NCBI GenBank assembly: GCA_026982275.1
Contig: JALSHK010000478.1
Location: 1 to 8,500, forward strand
DNA length: 8,500 bases
Direction: 5' to 3'
DNA from: Paracoccaceae bacterium
GTDB lineage: Bacteria > Pseudomonadota > Alphaproteobacteria > Rhodobacterales > Rhodobacteraceae
The notes under the pieces are model-generated. The model did not search any database, had not been told where the DNA came from, and saw only the letters and a list, made by a program, of their open reading frames with translations. Below, in pieces: positions 1 through 5,548 of the stretch. The translations under genes and the position numbers were made by a program. Every line of letters begins with the position of its first letter. The stretch's first letter is position 1.

Positions 1-2330
1 CTGGCAAGGGCAATCACCGGCGCATCGGGCATCTCCTTGCGCAGCTCCATCCCCGCTTCCTCGATCAAGGCTCCGGTGGCGCTGAGGGATTTCTCGATCG
101 CGTCTTGCAGGCAGATCGGCTCCAGCAATATCTGCCCGCGCCCGCTTTCCAGATGGCTGAGATCCAGAATTTCATCCAGCAGCCGCGTCAGCCGCTCGCT
201 TTCTCCCTGAATAATGCCGAGAAAACGCTTGGCCTCGGGTGGTTCGAGCTTGTCATCCTCGCGCAGGATTTCGGAAAACGAGCGGATCGAGGTCATCGGG
301 GTGCGCAGCTCGTGGGATACCTGACTGAGGAAAGCATCCTTTTGCGCCCCCATTTCGGTGAGCTGGGCATTGGCGGCGCGCAGCTCGCGGGCGGTGCGCT
401 CCAGCCGGTGGGACTGGTTTTCCAGCTGGTGGGAATATTCCATTATCTGCGCGGTTTCATCGGCGATCTTCATCAGCTCGTCCACCGAAACCGTGCCGCC
501 ACCGGCGACCTGGCTGACCATGGCATGGGCCGATGCCGCCCCGACCGAGCCGGCCAGCTCGCGCTCAAGGCTCTGGATCAGCTTGTCGGTGGCATCGGGC
601 AGGCCGCTGGATTTGCCTTGCTGGCGCGCCATTTCAGAAAATAGCCGCTGCGCCGGATCTGTGCCTAGAATGCGCTGCGCCAGCGTAAACAGATCTTCGG
701 AGGTGGCCGAGCGCGATACCAGATAGGAGCCGGTGGCCTTGTCCAGCCGGAACACATCGACAAACTGGCTGGACTGGATGCGCTCCAGCGGGCGCGGGGT
801 GGAAAGCAGCGACCCAAGGATAAACAGCGAGATGTTGAAGGTCATGGACCAGAATAGCGAATGCACCAGCGGATCATAGCCGGTGAGGCCGAACAGCGCG
901 TTGGGGGCCAGAAATCCGAGGCCGAACGGGCCGCTCTCGATCACGGATCGGGACAGGATAAACGCCCCCTCGAAGCCGGGCAAAAACAGCGTATAGGCCC
1001 AAAGCGCAAAGCCCGCGAGCAGGCCAAAAAGCGCGCCCGTGCGGGTGGCGCCGCGCCAGAAAAGCCCGCCGATGAGGGATGGAATGATCTGGGCCATGCC
1101 CGAAAAGGCGATCAGCCCGATCGAGGCCAGCGCCCCCGAGCCGCCGGTGAGACGAAAATAGAGGTATCCGAGCAGCAAAATGCCGGCAATAGACAGCCGG
1201 CGCGAGCGCAAAAGGATGGTGCGGACATCGCCCGAGGTCTCGGTGCGCGGAGGGGAAAAGCGCAGCCAGAGCGGCATGATAATATGGTTGGATACCATGG
1301 TGGAAAGCGCAATCGCGGCGATAATCACCATCGAGGTGGCCGAGGAAAATCCACCCAAAAAGGCAAAAAGTGCGAGATTATTCTGCCCTTGCGACAGGGG
1401 CAGGGTTAATACATAAAGGTCCGGATTGGAGCCTTCTGGCAGCAATGCATTGCCGGCAATGGCGATGGGCAGCACAAAAAGGCTCATCAATAGCAGATAG
1501 CCCGGAAAGGCCCAGCTGGCGGTGGCAAGGTGGCGCTCGTTGGAATTTTCCACCACGATCACCTGAAACATGCGTGGCAGGGTGATAACCGCCATGGCCG
1601 AAAGCATGGTCAGACTGATCCAGCGGGCCGAAAAAATGCTATCGCCGCGCAGCATTTCGGGCGGGGCTTTGGCAAAAATATCCGCCGGCCCGCTGGCAAT
1701 GCCCCAGACCACAAAAATACCCACCGAAAGCAGGGCCAGCAGCTTTACCACGGCCTCGATGGCGATGGCGGTGACCACCCCGTGATGGCGCTCGTTGGCA
1801 TCCACATTGCGGGTGCCGAAAAGGATGGTGAAAATAGCCAGACCGGCGGCGATCCAAAAGGCGGTAAGATTGGCATTGCCGCCGCTTCCAAACACCGAGA
1901 AACTAAGGGTGATGGATTGCAGCTGAAGCGCGATATAGGGGGTAGAGCCGATCACGGCCAGCAGGGTGACCAGCACCGCGAGCGTGGTGCTTTTGCCATA
2001 GCGCGAGGAAATCAGATCGGCGATCGAGGTGATGCGCTGGGCGCGCCCTACCCGCAAAAGCTTGCGCAGAAGCCACCACCAGCCGATGAATACCAGCGTT
2101 GGTCCCAGATAGATGGTGACAAATTCAAATCCGTTGCGCGCCGCGGATCCAACCGCGCCATAAAATGTCCAGCCCGTGCAATAGACCGAAATCGAGAGCG
2201 TATAGACAAAGGGCGAGCGCAGCCAGCCGACCCTTCCGGCCTTGGCCCGCCGCTCGGCCCAGAAGGCGATGGAAAACAGCAGCAAGGCATAAACAAGGCT
2301 GGCCGCAATCAGGGTGTTGAGCGACAGCAT
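1..2330 (-). CDS. SLC5 symporter-sensor histidine kinase (CbrA/CrbS-like), C-terminus beyond window
   Basis: This is an inner-membrane sensor kinase. The ATG at 2330-2328 opens a frame with no stop to the window edge (776 codons seen). Residues about 1-507 are very hydrophobic, with roughly 13 membrane segments of the sodium:solute symporter (SLC5) fold. Ser343-Thr344 fall in an ALSTM motif where PutP has its Na+-site Ser340/Thr341. Residues about 512-630 match the position and style of a STAC linker, then a charged coiled signalling helix (about 628-664) leads directly into HisKA, with no PAS domain visible. The H-box is SHELRTPM with phospho-acceptor His673. The start of the ATPase domain is reached, but its N and G boxes lie outside. 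The start codon is 3 nt after the upstream stop with only a weak Shine-Dalgarno, so translational coupling is likely. Family knowledge: such kinases sense nutrients or acetate and phosphorylate a cognate regulator. Whether a receiver domain follows cannot be seen. Confidence 0.93.
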   Translation of the reverse strand, partial: MLSLNTLIAASLVYALLLFSIAFWAERRAKAGRVGWLRSPFVYTLSISVYCTGWTFYGAVGSAARNGFEFVTIYLGPTLVFIGWWWLLRKLLRVGRAQRITSIADLISSRYGKSTTLAVLVTLLAVIGSTPYIALQLQSITLSFSVFGSGGNANLTAFWIAAGLAIFTILFGTRNVDANERHHGVVTAIAIEAVVKLLALLSVGIFVVWGIASGPADIFAKAPPEMLRGDSIFSARWISLTMLSAMAVITLPRMFQVIVVENSNERHLATASWAFPGYLLLMSLFVLPIAIAGNALLPEGSNPDLYVLTLPLSQGQNNLALFAFLGGFSSATSMVIIAAIALSTMVSNHIIMPLWLRFSPPRTETSGDVRTILLRSRRLSIAGILLLGYLYFRLTGGSGALASIGLIAFSGMAQIIPSLIGGLFWRGATRTGALFGLLAGFALWAYTLFLPGFEGAFILSRSVIESGPFGLGFLAPNALFGLTGYDPLVHSLFWSMTFNISLFILGSLLSTPRPLERIQSSQFVDVFRLDKATGSYLVSRSATSEDLFTLAQRILGTDPAQRLFSEMARQQGKSSGLPDATDKLIQSLERELAGSVGAASAHAMVSQVAGGGTVSVDELMKIADETAQIMEYSHQLENQSHRLERTARELRAANAQLTEMGAQKDAFLSQVSHELRTPMTSIRSFSEILREDDKLEPPEAKRFLGIIQGESERLTRLLDEILDLSHLESGRGQILLEPICLQDAIEKSLSATGALIEEAGMELRKEMPDAPVIALA

Positions 2331-2333
2331 CGC

Positions 2334-2564
2334 CTAGCGCGGCTCGAGCCGTCGTGCCATGGCAAGCGCGACCAGAACCAGCCCGAGCCAGGCGCCGAAA
2401 ATATAGACAAAAATCAGCGGTAGCCCGAAAATGGTGAGCGGGCCGGTAAATACGGTGATAATCGGGGATAAAAACAAAAAGGCACCGATGAATGGCAACA
2501 GCATCGCGCCGTCCCGCAGCTTTCGCTTGCGGGTGGCTGAAGTGGCAAGATCATCGCCGCTCAT
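2334..2564 (-). CDS. small two-helix membrane protein (CbrX-like position)
   Basis: The product is 76 residues. A basic, hydrophilic N-terminus (about 1-18) is followed by two hydrophobic segments, about 20-40 and 45-68, and a basic tail ending RRLEPR, so it should be an inner-membrane hairpin protein. Its ATG overlaps the response regulator stop as ATGA (2561-2564), and a GGAG sits 8 nt upstream of that ATG inside the regulator gene. Its TAG is 3 nt before the kinase start. Small two-helix proteins often accompany SLC5-family genes (DUF4212- or DUF3311-type subunits), and Pseudomonas carries a small gene, cbrX, just upstream of cbrA. I cannot assign this one to a named family by eye. By inference it is either an accessory subunit of the symporter-like sensor or a leader whose translation sets kinase level. 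The gene is very likely real; its role is unknown. Confidence 0.8.
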   Translation of the reverse strand: MSGDDLATSATRKRKLRDGAMLLPFIGAFLFLSPIITVFTGPLTIFGLPLIFVYIFGAWLGLVLVALAMARRLEPR

Positions 2565-2923
2565 GCCAGCATCTCCAGAACCGTGGTCACGATTTCATTG
2601 TTGGAAAACGGCTTGGTCATAAAACAATCCACCCCGAGCGCTTCGGCGGCGTCGCGGTCCTTCGCCTGGCCCTTGGCGGTCAGCACCATCACTTTGGGTC
2701 GCTTTCCCGGCAGTTCATCCAGATCTTGCAAAATATCAAAGCCACTGCGGTTCGGCAGCATTATATCAAGGATCACCAGGTCGGGTAATTGTTGCGCCAC
2801 GCTATCCATGGCCAGCGCGCCGTCCGATTGCTCTCCCACCTCCAGCCCTTCCCGCTCCAGCAAAAAGCGCAGGGACTCCATAATATTAGGCTCGTCTTCA
2901 ATAATTAATATACGCTTGGCCAA
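2561..2923 (-). CDS. single-domain response regulator (CheY-like receiver), probable TTG start
   Basis: This is a cytoplasmic receiver domain with no output domain. From the TTG at 2923-2921 it has 120 residues and begins (M)AKRILIIEDE. The acidic pair is E9-D10, the phospho-acceptor is D53 in VILDIMLP, the switch threonine is T82 (LTAKG) and the conserved lysine is K104 in TKPF. An ATG at 2938-2936 would add five residues (MGENR) but lacks a purine-rich site upstream, whereas GGGAGAG lies 6 nt before the TTG. The start MAKRILI... is also typical of the family, so I prefer TTG. It is the first gene of an operon with the small membrane protein and the symporter-kinase, which should phosphorylate it. 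Without a DNA-binding domain it probably works through protein contacts or a phosphorelay. The receiver assignment is secure; the start is likely but unproven. Confidence 0.93.
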   Translation of the reverse strand: MAKRILIIEDEPNIMESLRFLLEREGLEVGEQSDGALAMDSVAQQLPDLVILDIMLPNRSGFDILQDLDELPGKRPKVMVLTAKGQAKDRDAAEALGVDCFMTKPFSNNEIVTTVLEMLA

Positions 2924-2935
2924 CCTGTTCTCTCC
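2924..2935 (-). promoter_or_regulatory. Shine-Dalgarno for the TTG start of the response regulator
   Basis: Read on the minus strand, this is GGAGAG followed by AACAGG and then TTG; with the preceding G it makes GGGAGAG. It lies inside the reading frame that opens at the upstream ATG (2938). A strong anti-16S match 6 nt before TTG, with none before the ATG, decides the start call. Confidence 0.55.
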
Positions 2936-2938
2936 CAT

Positions 2939-3098
2939 TTTGCCAAGAGTAGCGCTTTGAACAAAAAAAGAGCAAGAGATTTGTTATTTGTTTGATCGGG
3001 GGGGCGGGAACAACCTTGATTCAAAATACAACCCTTGGCAATGTCGTCTCTTAATAGGTGAATCACTTTTGATTCCATGATATTAAAGGGAAAACTAT
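2939..3098. promoter_or_regulatory. divergent intergenic region with promoters for sensor operon and lipoprotein
   Basis: This 160-bp gap separates two divergently read genes and must hold at least one promoter in each direction. It is AT-rich in parts: a seven-A run at 2962-2968, then TTGTTATTTGTTTG. It also has a run of seven G at 2998-3004. GAATC at 3060-3064 and GATTC at 3071-3075 form a small inverted repeat around ACTTTT, and TTGATTC occurs at 3016-3022 and 3069-3075. AAAGGG at 3085-3090, 8 nt before the lipoprotein ATG, is a good ribosome binding site. I see no convincing -35/-10 pair in either direction and make no sigma-factor call. Confidence 0.5.
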
Positions 3099-3980
3099 AT
3101 GAAAACCCGTATTATCCGAGGCCTGATCGCTATTGGCCCCCTGTTTGTCGGCGCGTGCACCACGGTCCCTACGACGACAAGCGCTCCCAGCTACGAGCCT
3201 CTCTCGGGCAGCAGCGCGACCAGCACCAGCACATTGGGTGGTATCGCTATGCGCCTGAACAATACTACAGGGGCTGTGGCTTTTGCGGAGGTGAGCGGAA
3301 GCCTTACCCATAATACCGGATCCATAACCGTGAATGACGGATTATATTCCCTGACCGATGCTGACGGGCCGGATGGCAACGGGACACTGACGGATGGCAC
3401 GGTTTCCCTTGTGGAAATGACAGAAGCAACGGGTGCCGCGCCACTGTTTTCCGGCAATTATGATTATGTCCGCCCCTACCAAAGCAATTATACGGTAGCC
3501 GGAGTAAACTATGATGTTTTCGGCTCTTACGGAATCGTGACAAGTGTTGCCGATATACCAAACGCGGGCAATGCCGTATATAACGGCGAGGCCGGCGGCA
3601 ATCTGCAAACCGGCATCGGCGGATTTTCGATCAATGGCGGCACCAGCCTGGTCGAGGTGGATTTTGCTGCGGGCACAGTGGATGTAACGGTAACCGGATT
3701 TACAGCCGTGGATTTTGCATCCGGGCTGGTGATTACCCCTAGCTTTGATACGGTTCGGCTTACAGGAATGGGCATTAGCGGGAACTGGTTTGGTGGCGGC
3801 TCGTTCGAGACCCTTGATGGTCCGGTTGTGGTAAATGTGGTCGGGCCAAATTTTTTCGGCAACTCGGGCGGGAATTTTTTCGGATATGATGCAACCATAT
3901 CGGCACCGGACGAGGTTGGCGGAGGGTTGCTCGTCGGGGGTGACAACGCCACCATCACCATCGCCTTCATTGCCGACTAG
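3099..3980 (+). CDS. surface-type lipoprotein with TbpB-like (Slam-type) C-terminal beta-barrel
   Basis: The product has 293 residues. A basic N-terminus (MKTRIIRG) and hydrophobic stretch lead to a lipobox VGAC with lipidated Cys20, so it should be anchored to a membrane, probably the outer one. Residues 21-46 are a Thr/Ser/Pro-rich linker. The rest is Gly/Thr/Val/Asn-rich with alternating strands. The last third has ISGNWFGGGS, then FFGYDATISAPDEVGGG and a closing strand ATITIAFIAD, which resembles the F(F/Y)G...A.E.GG signature ending the 8-stranded barrel of transferrin-binding-protein-like lipoproteins. Family knowledge: such proteins are often moved to the cell surface by Slam translocators and may bind metal or haem carriers. 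No Slam, TonB receptor or iron gene is visible beside it, so the ligand is unknown. It is monocistronic, divergent from the sensor operon and convergent with the next gene. The lipoprotein call is strong; the barrel family is moderate. Confidence 0.82.
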   Translation: MKTRIIRGLIAIGPLFVGACTTVPTTTSAPSYEPLSGSSATSTSTLGGIAMRLNNTTGAVAFAEVSGSLTHNTGSITVNDGLYSLTDADGPDGNGTLTDGTVSLVEMTEATGAAPLFSGNYDYVRPYQSNYTVAGVNYDVFGSYGIVTSVADIPNAGNAVYNGEAGGNLQTGIGGFSINGGTSLVEVDFAAGTVDVTVTGFTAVDFASGLVITPSFDTVRLTGMGISGNWFGGGSFETLDGPVVVNVVGPNFFGNSGGNFFGYDATISAPDEVGGGLLVGGDNATITIAFIAD

Positions 3981-4001
3981 GGTTTTGAGGCGATCGCCGG
4001 C

Positions 4002-5354
4002 TTATTGCGCTTCGTCCCCCAGAATTTGTGGCTCGGTGCGGGCACTACAGCTGCTGCGCGGGCAAATGCGGCAGGTAATGCCTACGGGGCGCGGCTCGCC
4101 CAGATCGGGCAGCCATCCCGAAAGCAGGGCGCGCTGCTCGTAATGCACGATCAGCATGGCGGAATTCATCTGTGCGGGCTGGCCAAACTGCGGTGCGCCT
4201 TGGGATTCAGCAATAGCAAGGGCGATGAATTTATGCTTGCCGGGCAGCTCCAGCACCGCCGCCACCGGCGTTTGCGGCGTGGTGAAGCTTTGAAATAGCG
4301 GCCAAAGCGAGCAGGCATTGCCATGGCGCGGGAATGAAAAATCCGCGATCGGACGACGAAAAAGCGCCCGCCCCGCTGCATTGGCAACGATCAGCCCCAC
4401 GGGCGGTGCGGCGGTTTCTGCCTGATTTTGAAAGGCCAAGCGCCGAAACACCGCATGCAGGTCGGCATTAAAATCTTGCGCGATACTCGACGGGTTATAG
4501 TGCCGCCGCCGCGTGGTCTCCTTAAAATCCCGCAGCGGCAGCCTTTGGGCATCCTGCGCGTAGTTTTGCAAAAACTCGGTAACGAGGCGGGTGGTCTCGG
4601 AATTTTCCAATTGGCTGTCTTCGGCGATAATCCGGTTCACCAGATAGACGATCTCTACCTGGCTGGCGGGCGAGCTGCCAAGATCATCCAACGGCGGAAA
4701 GCTGTAATTGTGCCTTTCCAGAAAGGCGTCCAGCTCTTCTTGTGGAGTGGCAATGCCGGCTTTGGGGTCGGCCTTTTTATCAAAATACTGCACCAGCGAT
4801 TGCGCGGCATCGGTCAGGCGGCGGCTTTCTTCGTGAATAATCTGGTGAAACCGTGCCTGCTTTTCGGGTTCGATATCCTCGATATTTCTCAGGATATTCG
4901 AGGTGGAGCGGATGGCGGTAATATTGGAAAGCATATTATGCAGGCTTTCGGCCAGAAACGGATCATGGGTCAGGCGGTCCGACAGGGCGGTAATGGTTGC
5001 TTCCTGATCCCTGGTCTGACGATATAGCGCTGCAATCATCTGCGCCCAGCCCGGAAAACGCCCGGCCAGCTCCTCGATTCCCGCCACCTCGGCCCCGATG
5101 GCGGGATGGTGGGCGGCGGCCTCGTGCAGATCGCTTATCTTGGCCGAATCCACCCCGTCAGACAGGCTGGAAGCCGGCACATCCAGCACCCGGGCGATGG
5201 CGAGCAATACCTTTCCGGCTACCGTTCGGCGGTTGTGTTCTATCAGGTTCAAATATGAAGCCGAAATTCCGGCCTTGGCGGCCAGCGCCTTTTGGGTCAG
5301 CTTTGCTTGCCTACGTTGCTCGCGAATACGGGTGCCGGAAAGAGATTTTCGCAT
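4002..5354 (-). CDS. XRE/ScfR-type transcriptional regulator (HTH, HisKA-like middle, DUF2083 C-terminus)
   Basis: This is a 450-residue cytoplasmic DNA-binding regulator. Residues 8-62 form an XRE helix-turn-helix (LTQKALAAKAGIS, then SYLNLIEHNRR). The C-terminus (about 325-445) matches the short-chain fatty acyl-CoA regulator domain DUF2083: a CSLWPLF motif, and a Cys cluster C428-x2-C431-x4-C436 after PVGIT. Residues about 235-320 (ending FRRLAFQ) look like the helical back half of the IrrE/ImmA region of ScfR proteins, but I find no HExxH zinc-peptidase motif. In its place residues 131-192 resemble a histidine-kinase dimerisation domain with His139, and no ATPase domain follows. The gene is convergent with the lipoprotein (21-bp gap) and divergent from the ABC operon, so it probably controls that operon and itself. 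Family knowledge: ScfR proteins (RamB, MccR, PccR) sense acyl-CoAs. The effector here is unknown. Confidence 0.9.
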   Translation of the reverse strand: MRKSLSGTRIREQRRQAKLTQKALAAKAGISASYLNLIEHNRRTVAGKVLLAIARVLDVPASSLSDGVDSAKISDLHEAAAHHPAIGAEVAGIEELAGRFPGWAQMIAALYRQTRDQEATITALSDRLTHDPFLAESLHNMLSNITAIRSTSNILRNIEDIEPEKQARFHQIIHEESRRLTDAAQSLVQYFDKKADPKAGIATPQEELDAFLERHNYSFPPLDDLGSSPASQVEIVYLVNRIIAEDSQLENSETTRLVTEFLQNYAQDAQRLPLRDFKETTRRRHYNPSSIAQDFNADLHAVFRRLAFQNQAETAAPPVGLIVANAAGRALFRRPIADFSFPRHGNACSLWPLFQSFTTPQTPVAAVLELPGKHKFIALAIAESQGAPQFGQPAQMNSAMLIVHYEQRALLSGWLPDLGEPRPVGITCRICPRSSCSARTEPQILGDEAQ

Positions 5355-5366
5355 GTGATTCCAAGC

Positions 5367-5382
5367 CTTTGCCGCTTTGTCG
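5367..5382 (+). repeat. tandem 8-bp imperfect repeat CTTTGCCG/CTTTGTCG
   Basis: CTTTGCCG (5367-5374) is followed directly by CTTTGTCG (5375-5382), 7 of 8 bases alike, just upstream of the XRE/ScfR regulator start. TTTGC is half of the TTTGCAAA box reported for ScfR proteins, so this could be part of an autoregulatory site, or chance. Confidence 0.35.
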
Positions 5383-5390
5383 TGATAATT

Positions 5391-5447
5391 TGTTTACAGT
5401 ATACCAGTGGATATTAATAATACTTTTACAAATTTACGCTGTAAACA
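5391..5447. promoter_or_regulatory. operator-like inverted repeats in the regulator/transporter promoter region
   Basis: TGTTTACAG (5391-5399) and CTGTAAACA (5439-5447) are exact 9-bp inverted copies. Nested inside, TTTAC (5433-5437) and GTAAA (5441-5445) form a compact dyad with a 3-bp spacer, and two further TTTAC copies lie at 5393-5397 and 5425-5429. The region is AT-rich and lies between two divergent starts, where a local regulator would bind. The likely ligand is the neighbouring XRE/ScfR protein, by position only. Confidence 0.5.
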
Positions 5448-5456
5448 CAATCAGTT

Positions 5457-5464
5457 ATTGCAAA
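5457..5464 (+). promoter_or_regulatory. near-match to ScfR box (ATTGCAAA)
   Basis: ATTGCAAA differs at one base from TTTGCAAA, the half-site I recall for the ScfR protein PccR of Rhodobacter sphaeroides (two copies spaced by 4 bp). No second copy lies at that spacing; the sequence continues GTTAAC (5465-5470), itself a palindrome. It lies 85 bp upstream of the substrate-binding protein start. Confidence 0.3.
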
Positions 5465-5536
5465 GTTAACAAATGCCCCCAGAATGGCCATGCGGCAATA
5501 TAGCCGTGCCGGTTCGCCGGTTAAACCGACACGAAT

Positions 5537-5543
5537 GGGAGGA
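5537..5543 (+). promoter_or_regulatory. strong ribosome binding site for the substrate-binding protein
   Basis: GGGAGGA ends 5 nt before the ATG at 5549. This near-perfect Shine-Dalgarno supports that start over the in-frame ATG at 5564 and fits the high expression expected of a periplasmic binding protein. Confidence 0.8.
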
Positions 5544-5548
5544 AATTC

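Noticed and set aside
105..644. 179-codon plus-strand frame opposite the HisKA/STAC part of the kinase
   Set aside because: It lies wholly opposite the coiled helix and H-box coding region and shows no domain or ribosome site.
861..1409. 182-codon plus-strand frame opposite the kinase
   Set aside because: The product is highly charged, repetitive and domain-free, and the opposite strand carries convincing symporter helices. It is a shadow frame.
1530..2423. 297-codon open frame on the plus strand, antisense to the sensor kinase and small membrane gene
   Set aside because: The minus-strand frame has clear SLC5 transmembrane character. The plus-strand product is a low-complexity Gly/Arg/Gln/Asp-rich chain with no recognisable domain, as expected for a shadow of GC-biased codons.
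3060..3075. GAATC/GATTC inverted repeat before the lipoprotein gene as an operator
   Set aside because: Five-base arms in an AT-rich gap are easily due to chance. I list it only as content of the intergenic region.
3989..3998. GGCGATCGCC palindrome in the 21-bp convergent gap as a bidirectional terminator
   Set aside because: The stem is only five base pairs with no loop and no T-run on either side, so it is not a credible terminator.
4428..5027. 199-codon plus-strand frame opposite the ScfR-type regulator
   Set aside because: The opposite strand encodes a clear HTH/DUF2083 protein. The plus product has no recognisable motif.
5508..5528. GCCGGTT direct repeat and CGGTT-A-AACCG dyad in the leader of the binding-protein gene as a riboswitch or attenuator
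   Set aside because: The arms are short and there is no conserved riboswitch core or alternative terminator stem. It is probably chance or a minor leader hairpin.
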